A DNA stretch of 64,000 nucleotides from Cryptomeria japonica (taxonomy: Eukaryota > Streptophyta > Pinopsida > Cupressales > Cupressaceae). A program made the position numbers and the translations under genes. The notes beneath the pieces were generated by a model. It saw nothing but the letters and a program-made list of their open reading frames with translations, ran no database searches and had not been told where the DNA came from. The stretch spans positions 226,537,415-226,601,414 of the forward strand of contig NC_081410.1 in NCBI RefSeq assembly GCF_030272615.1, in the 5' to 3' direction. Shown here one piece after another: positions 57,989-64,000 of this stretch (positions are counted from its first letter, which is position 1; every line of letters begins with the position of its first letter).

Positions 57989-60470
57989 ATGGTTGAAACC
58001 CGTCTTCAAAAATCTAGGAGAGAAACTAAAGAGGCTCAAGAGTTCGCAAACATGAGTTCTTATGAGTATGACAATGATATCTTTTTCAATTCTGATCATA
58101 CTACATTACCTGACATGGATGCCTATAGAAACATTCCAAATGTTGAGAACATGGACACTACAAACAACAATGATACACACAATGATGATATGGACAACTT
58201 TTCATTACATTCAGCAAATGTGGAAGAATCCATTATGGATCCTCGTTTCAATCGATTGGTTGAGGAAATAATGAGGAGAGATAGACAATACTTCTTACAA
58301 ATAATGGCACAAAGTGGAACCAAGATCCCTCATGATTTTGACATGTCTCAAATAATGGAACATAGACCTTTGCAACAAACTCACCCCAACATGGATCAAA
58401 GGAGGCCTAATAGTGGAGGCAATAGAGGACCACATATGGTGCCTGAATCACCATCATCTTTGTTTCAAAAACCAGAGGTCCCATACACACATGGTCAAGC
58501 ATATGATACTCACCTTCATAGACCATTATGGAAGTCTTATGCAGAGAAATATGCTCAATCACATATCAATGCTAAGGATCAACCACCAAAGCAATTGGAT
58601 ATTCAAAGGCATCCTCAAAATTTGGACATAAGGAAACCTCATGTCAAATTTGGGGGCAACACAATAGAACATGACATGCCTGTAGAGTATGGTATACATG
58701 GACAAAATAGATATTTCGTTCCTCAACATGACTCTATACCAAGTGGTCCATATATGCAGCATCACTATAGACCTCCTCCATATGAACATGTGTATGATCA
58801 ATATCATCCATATATGCAACATGCTCCTCCTCCAATTGGTGCCTCAAGCATAGGGTATGGTCCAAGAAGTCGATCTCCACCTAAGAGCAATTTGGAGCAA
58901 CAAATCAGGGACTTACAAAAGAAAATGGTGGACATAAATACACCGAAGCCAACATACACAATGAGAGACATATGTCCTTATCCATTTGACAAGAGCATTC
59001 CAATGCCTCCTTTTCCTACACACTTTGTGACACCTATGTTTGATAAGTATAGAGGCAAAGGGGATCCTAAGGCACACATAAGATAGTTTTTCACAGCTTG
59101 CATTGAGGTAGCAGTAGAAGAGACATATTTGATGAGATTATTCCCACAAAGCCTAGGTGATCAAGCTATGGAATGGTTCTCCCAACTCCCACCTGGTATT
59201 AAGTCATGGGGTGATCTAGCAGAGACATTTATTCAACATTTCTCCTACAACATAGAGACAGACATATCAGTCACTACTTTGTGCAACACCAAGCAAAAAG
59301 AGGGATAGTCTTTTGCATCATTTTTACAAAGATGGAGGAATCTAGCCAACAGATGCTCTTGTGAAATTTCACAAAAACAAATGGTAGAGATGTTCACCCA
59401 GAATGTTAACAAAGACATTGGTTATGATTTAAGAAAAGCTTGTTTGTCCACCTTCAAGGACGTTATTGAAAAAGGCTTAGCGACATAAAAGGTCCTAATT
59501 GAACAAGGAGTCATTAAGATATTCACGGAAAACAAAGATGACTTTAAAGGAAAAGACAAGCCAAGATTTTGGAATAAAAACAAGAACACAGTCAATGATG
59601 GTGTTGTTGATGCCAATATAGTGTGACCCAAATTCATTTTTTCTGGATCAAATCAGGTGAATACTCAAACAACTTCTAAATCACGAAGGAAGTACACTCC
59701 ATTGGGAGAACCACTTGAGTCAGTTTTCAAAAAGCTAGTGGCAAACAAGGTAATCACTATTCCAGATTTTCCTCCATATGAACCAAAGGTTAAACCAAAT
59801 TGGTGGAATGATGATGAATATTGTGAATTTCATAAGAGCAAGGGTCATAAGACAGGAAATTGTCACTGACTGAAGAACATCATACAAGATCTCATTGATA
59901 GAGGTGACATTGAGATTGAAGGACACTCATCCAATCAAGAACATGAAATGTTTAAGGAACCATTCCCAAAGCATGACAAGGGAAAAGCTGCAGCCATAGA
60001 TGACCAAACCAACTATACCAGAGCATCTTATAACTATGATTCAACCATCAATCACATCTCGATGGACAATTATGTCTCTACCATTATCATCAAGGACAAA
60101 ACCCCTGAGAATTCTACCCAAAGACCCAAGATCGTTCTGAAAGGTGTTGGATCTTCTTCCGAACCTACCTCTGAATGTCATGTTACAACCCGTTGAGGTA
60201 AATTCACTTTGCAAGGTGCTCCAGCTAAAGACACCGCTTCCTCATCAACCAAACCTGAGTGTGACCTTGTAGAACAGTTAGGGAAGACACCCGCACTCAT
60301 CTCCATACTTGAGCTCTTATGCATATCCCCCGCACATAAAGCCATTCTTGACAAAACTTTGAGAGACACTTCCGTCCCTACTGATCTGAACGTGGACCAG
60401 TTTCAAGCCATGGTGGGATACCTTTCCATTCCACACTCCCTTACATTCATAGAAGCCGATGACACCTCTG
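57989..60470 (+). pseudogene. Gag of Tat-like element H
   Basis: The ATG at 57989 opens 365 codons: an acidic, Asn/Asp-rich N-terminal part, then a Tyr/His/Pro-rich part and a coiled stretch LEQQIRDLQKKM before the capsid start YPFDKSIPMPPFP...FDKYRGKGDPKAHIR. A TAG at 59084 is followed, in the same frame, by the capsid (FFTACIEVAVEE, WFSQLPPGIKSW, LQRWRNLANRC) and the zinc motif CEFHKSKGHKTGNCH near 59820. Further stops lie at about 59306, 59486, 59623, 59867 and 60194. Each can be explained by one C-to-T or G-to-A change. No frameshift was seen. Confidence 0.88.
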
Positions 60471-60970
60471 TAAGTTAGCCACATAATGCACCATTACACA
60501 TTGAAGCCTTCATACACAAACATAGAATCAAACGAGTCCTGATAGATGGAGGAGCAGGTCTAAACATTTGTACATTGAACACTATTAAACAATTGGGATA
60601 TTTTGATAAAGCTGTGAATTCTACAAACAAAATTACCATCAAGGCATATGATGATGAAGAACGTTCATCCAAAGGAACAATTACTTTACCTCTCAGAGTT
60701 GGATCAGTTACAAAGGATGTGGTTTGTCATGTCCTTGATCTAGATCTCACATACAACATATTGCTAGGATGTCCATGAATTCATGAGATGAGTGCAGTCC
60801 CATCTACATATCATCGATGTATCAAGTTTCCACACAATGGAGTTGAAGTGACCGTCAAAGTTGATCCAAATCCATTCATATATTGCAACAATTTGTGACC
60901 TAGATCAAAAATAACAGTCCCAGTCAATCGACAAGCTATTCCTTCATCAACATATGTTGATCTAGAATCC
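60471..60970 (+). pseudogene. Aspartic protease of element H
   Basis: The active site is RVLIDGGAGLNICTL, the DGGA form typical of Tat and Athila groups, at about 60535-60575. It is followed by the flap part KAYDDEERSSKGTITLPL and the second motif LTYNILLGCP, which breaks at TGA 60776 (a likely Trp codon). IKFPHNGVEVTV follows. Same frame as gag. Stops at 60476, 60776 and about 60896. Confidence 0.87.
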
Positions 60971-62047
60971 TTGAAAGCTTCTACATCAAAACAAGCAGAG
61001 ATAAAAGAAAAGTTCAAGTTTAAAGACCTGGGATGCGGTGAGTATATCTTTCATGTTGATCAACTCCCACTATCTCCTAAGATATTCAGTCGACATGAAC
61101 AATCTATAAACAATTTGAAAGGAATTGGGTGTGAACCACCTAGTGTTGTGACTACTAAGTCTGAATGCAAATCTCCTCTAGTGGTGCAAGCAACTCTTGA
61201 TATCAATAGTCCTAAGAGTGGTTCTAGCAAAGAATCTATTGAGTGTATCGCCAACCCTCTTGAGAACTCACATAGCCTTACCATATCATCCACTCATTCC
61301 ATTTCCACTTCTCTCCCAGACTTGGATCAACAAGAATTACAAAAGCCCTTACTAATTGGGGATCAAAAATCACACTTTGAAAAGAAAAATCTAAAAGTCA
61401 ATAATAAAGAAAAGTCCTTTAGTCCACATCAAAATCAAAAGCTATTGGACTTTGCAAAAATCAAGGTCAAGGATAAAAATCCTATGAAGCAAAAAGAGCA
61501 AGAGTTGATCTCCCCTAATATCAAAATAACTAGGGGCAAAAGTTCTAAAATTTCAAGTCAAAAAGCATACTTGTTGATCCTAAGTCTCCATCATGCTATC
61601 TTACTTTCACTTATTTTCGCAATCATAAGCTTTCATCACTCATCCACTTGTTTCACACATCCATTCCCTTCTGGCGATACATCATGCACCTTTAATGGAG
61701 CTTCCTTGAAGGACTTTGTTATCAGGGATGCCCAAACTTCTTTAGGTGACACACATATGGGCCTACGTAGTCCACACACTAGTAATTCTATCTCAGTTCC
61801 TTTATCAAGGAAGACAGTCACTCAAGCTACACATCATTCAGTCAAGGAACAATGCAGTTACAATCACAAAGTCAAGTCTCACACTCAGCAAGACAGAGAG
61901 AAGAAGGGCAAGTTCGAACCAAATTGGCTTGGTCCTTACATCATTACAGCAGCATATGGATCTGGGGCATATCAGTTCTCAACTACAGAAGGTGAACCTT
62001 TGGAGGATCCTATCAACAGTATGCACCTTCGCAGGTTCTACACATAG
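60971..62047 (+). pseudogene. Fused linker plus integrase C-terminal domain of element H
   Basis: Open for 358 codons, in the same frame as gag and protease. The first third continues the protease tail (YIFHVDQLPLSPKIF). A Ser/Lys-rich linker follows, then a hydrophobic segment at about residues 199-221 (61565-61633) that could span a membrane, then another linker with several Ser and Thr. The last 45 residues are the integrase C-terminal GPY domain: GKFEPNWLGPYIITAAYGSG ... MHLRRFYT. RT, RNase H and the integrase catalytic core, about 1,000 residues in an intact relative, are absent, and no stop marks the join. The call as a fusion is strong; its function is unknown. Confidence 0.75.
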
Positions 62048-63732
62048 CTCTTTGGAATATCCTAATTCAAAAAATACAAAAAAAATCAAAAAATTCAAAA
62101 ATACAAAAAAAAAAAAAAAACTCAAAAATACAAAAAAAAATTATGAAACAAAAAAAATTGTTACTTGGTGAAAACCTGGCAAACAGGCACCTTGTGACAC
62201 AAAAAATATTGAAAAATAAAAAAAAGTAAAGAGAAATAATTTCGTCCAACGGTGAAAACCACTTCGGTGGCGCCCTGGGCAAGTACCATGGTGAAAACTG
62301 GGTCACCAGCGCCATGCGTAGAGACATTGCTCCTCCCTCCTTCAGGATTCTCTTTCATCACTTCACTTTGCACACACTCACAACCTATTCGTTCATAATA
62401 AACTTACCCATTCCCATCATGGCTTGTTATTGATCTACCTAAGATTGGTTAGCCATTCATAATAAACCTCCCTTTTCATCCATAATAAATCAGATCCTTT
62501 TGGTGGCTAAGGCAAATCCTACATCTAGTGATGGGTGTGGAACTGAGAACATCACATGTTTCGAGGAGTATAGTTTCTTCCAGCTTCCTTCAGTCTATCC
62601 GCGCACAATCCGCAATAAAGAAACATTTGCATCACAAATCCGCAATAAAGTTTCATCTTCTCCACAATAAAGTATTAGTTTCATGGATTCAGTCAGTTTC
62701 AGATGAGACATAGCAGCAACAATGGGCTTCAACAAATCAAATCTTTCAACAGACTCAGACAAGATATGGTTCAGTGCTATCTATCCTTTCTGTGAAAGTA
62801 AACATTGTGACCACAATCAAATAAGACTTATAGAAGTGACAAGAGACACTAAATTTGAGGACTACAGTGGATATTGGTGTCGAGTCTTAGTTTTCTTTTG
62901 ATTTTATCTTTTGGTGACATGTCTTTTAGCTTTTCTAGGATGTCTCTGACTAGAGATTCTATCTCCAGGATGTCCTTGACTAGAAAGGCGAGGATGGGGT
63001 ATCGTCACCTATTTGTATTTGTTGTCTATGGATTGTCTCTTAGTAATGCTATGACTTGTCCAAGGATATGAGGACACTGTGAGTCTAGTATGAACTGGGG
63101 CATTCCTTTTTTGTGACTGTCTTATCTCCATGCAAACAGGTACAATGAATTTCTGGGTCGAACATATGCCTCGATTGTCATAACCTACTTGCCATAATAA
63201 AGCTCAATGATGATAATGCACAAGAAGCTCTTTCACTTTCATATCTTCTGTCTTTCATCCCCCTTTCTTGATTGACTTCCATCGTCCTTCTCGAGTCTAC
63301 GTAGCCTGCTATCACATGACTGAATATAATGACACGCCAAAAACATTTGCATTTCATGTAGTTTCACCTACATTATCACATGTTAGCATTCCATACATAC
63401 ATATAGATATCACAATTGCATCACATATTGCACACAACACATGTTAGAACATTTTATATTCTCATCATGTAAATAGTTATTTGCATTGTCATATCCATCC
63501 GCATTTCATACATTCACATTTGCATTTGCATAACATATAAAACATAAAAGAACAAAAAATATATATATATTGCATTGCATCATATACATATTTGTAGCCA
63601 TATCCTAAGCATCACATAAGAACATCTCATCACATAGGTACACATGCATATAGCTGCCGCAAAGATGAATCATCTCATATATATATATATAAATTGTCAT
63701 GATACAATGATGTCAAAATGATATGGCTACAA
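62048..63732 (+). other. 3' region of element H
   Basis: Begins with A-rich (CAAAAAT)n-like sequence (62068-62160). It then has three copies of GGTGAAAAC at about 62168, 62251 and 62290, each near GGCACC or GGCGCC. At 62940-62995 a phrase 'aggatgtcTctgactaga' is nearly repeated. From 63330 to 63700 there are many 'catttgcat' and 'cacat' phrases. No coding frame. Confidence 0.6.
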
Positions 63733-63999
63733 TCACCGGCAGGTGTCTACATCATCATACAAAAATGGTACAATACTGATACACATGAACCCACTAATAA
63801 CTCCTGCCAACACTGTTGGTAGTGCTAATCCTGTCCATGTCATGGTATCCCATGCCACTTGTCCCACCCTCATCTCCAGTCCTAGATCCTAGAACTCTCG
63901 TCTAAGGGCATCCTTGTCTCCATCTCGATCGTAAAAAATTAGCTCCCCATCAATCGGTATCCGCATAATCCTGTATACATCCTCCAGGGTGACTGTCAT
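63733..63999 (-). pseudogene. Plant mobile domain (PMD) fragment, antisense in element H
   Basis: Reading the minus strand from 63999 gives MTVTLEDVYRIMRIPIDGEL and, after a TAG near 63890, DLGLEMRVGQVAWDTMTW, ending at TGA about 63733. These match the PMD hallmark also found at 32900 and 37860. The N-terminal part of the domain is beyond the window. The frame is open apart from the one TAG. It lies opposite to element H, between gag-pol and the expected 3' LTR, as in elements A and B. Confidence 0.8.
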
Positions 64000-64000
64000 C

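Larger units (their letters stand above)
54652..64000 (+). mobile_element. Tat-like element H, pol core missing, runs off the right edge
   Basis: Has a 5' LTR (54652-55442), a primer-site-like sequence, a long leader with tandem repeats, gag and protease, a linker fused to the integrase C-terminal domain, and an antisense PMD gene. No 3' LTR is reached. It is inserted in the 5' LTR of chromovirus E. The single reading frame without RT and integrase core makes it non-autonomous for pol. Confidence 0.85.

Noticed and set aside
58559..58822. 87-codon minus-strand frame
   Set aside because: Shadow of the gag frame of element H on the other strand.

Overview
This window is repeat-dominated plant nuclear DNA with no recognisable intact host gene. 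It is built almost entirely from nested, decayed LTR retrotransposons. Chromodomain Ty3/Gypsy, Tat-like Ty3/Gypsy and Ty1/Copia elements are present. The initiator-Met-type primer sites, plant mobile domain (PMD) genes, very long LTRs and many old solo LTRs point to a large plant genome. A conifer or other gymnosperm is my guess from this style; that is inference, not proof. No rRNA, tRNA or CRISPR array was seen.

Left part (1-26.9 kb). A minus-strand Copia 5' LTR (112-1315) with primer site and first gag codons runs off the left edge. A chromodomain Ty3 element (2173-3938 and 11586-13174) is split by a complete Copia element (3939-11585). A second, nearly complete chromodomain Ty3 element of the same family (14054-21672, TSD TTGAG) is split by a solo LTR (16576-17968, TSD AATTC). 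A pol-less element (21949-25909, TSD TGATG) carries a solo Copia LTR (23294-24350, TSD GAAAA). Between the elements are short stretches of possible host DNA, one with an unidentified open frame (13175-13440, minus).

Right part (26.9-64 kb). I read this as one deep nest. A plus-strand Tat-like element (F, from 26869) is interrupted by minus-strand Tat-like element A (3' LTR 30306-31749). A is interrupted by solo LTR C (33104-34724) and by minus-strand element B (3' LTR 34757-35919). B is interrupted by minus-strand Copia G (3' LTR 38852-39918). G is interrupted by minus-strand chromovirus E with LTRs of about 4.1 kb (39972-54651). E is in turn interrupted by pol-less element J (43962-46767, TSD ATAAA) and by plus-strand Tat-like element H (from 54652 to beyond the window).

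Two points stand out. First, A, B and H each carry a PMD coding region antisense to the element, between pol and the 3' LTR, or where the 3' LTR is expected. Second, H reads in a single frame from gag through protease, then through a linker of about 290 residues with a hydrophobic segment, straight into the integrase C-terminal GPY domain; reverse transcriptase, RNase H and the integrase core are absent. Across the window most premature stops are TAG at glutamine (CAG) positions with few frameshifts, the footprint expected from deamination of CHG-methylated cytosine. All coding regions are therefore listed as pseudogenes or partial.
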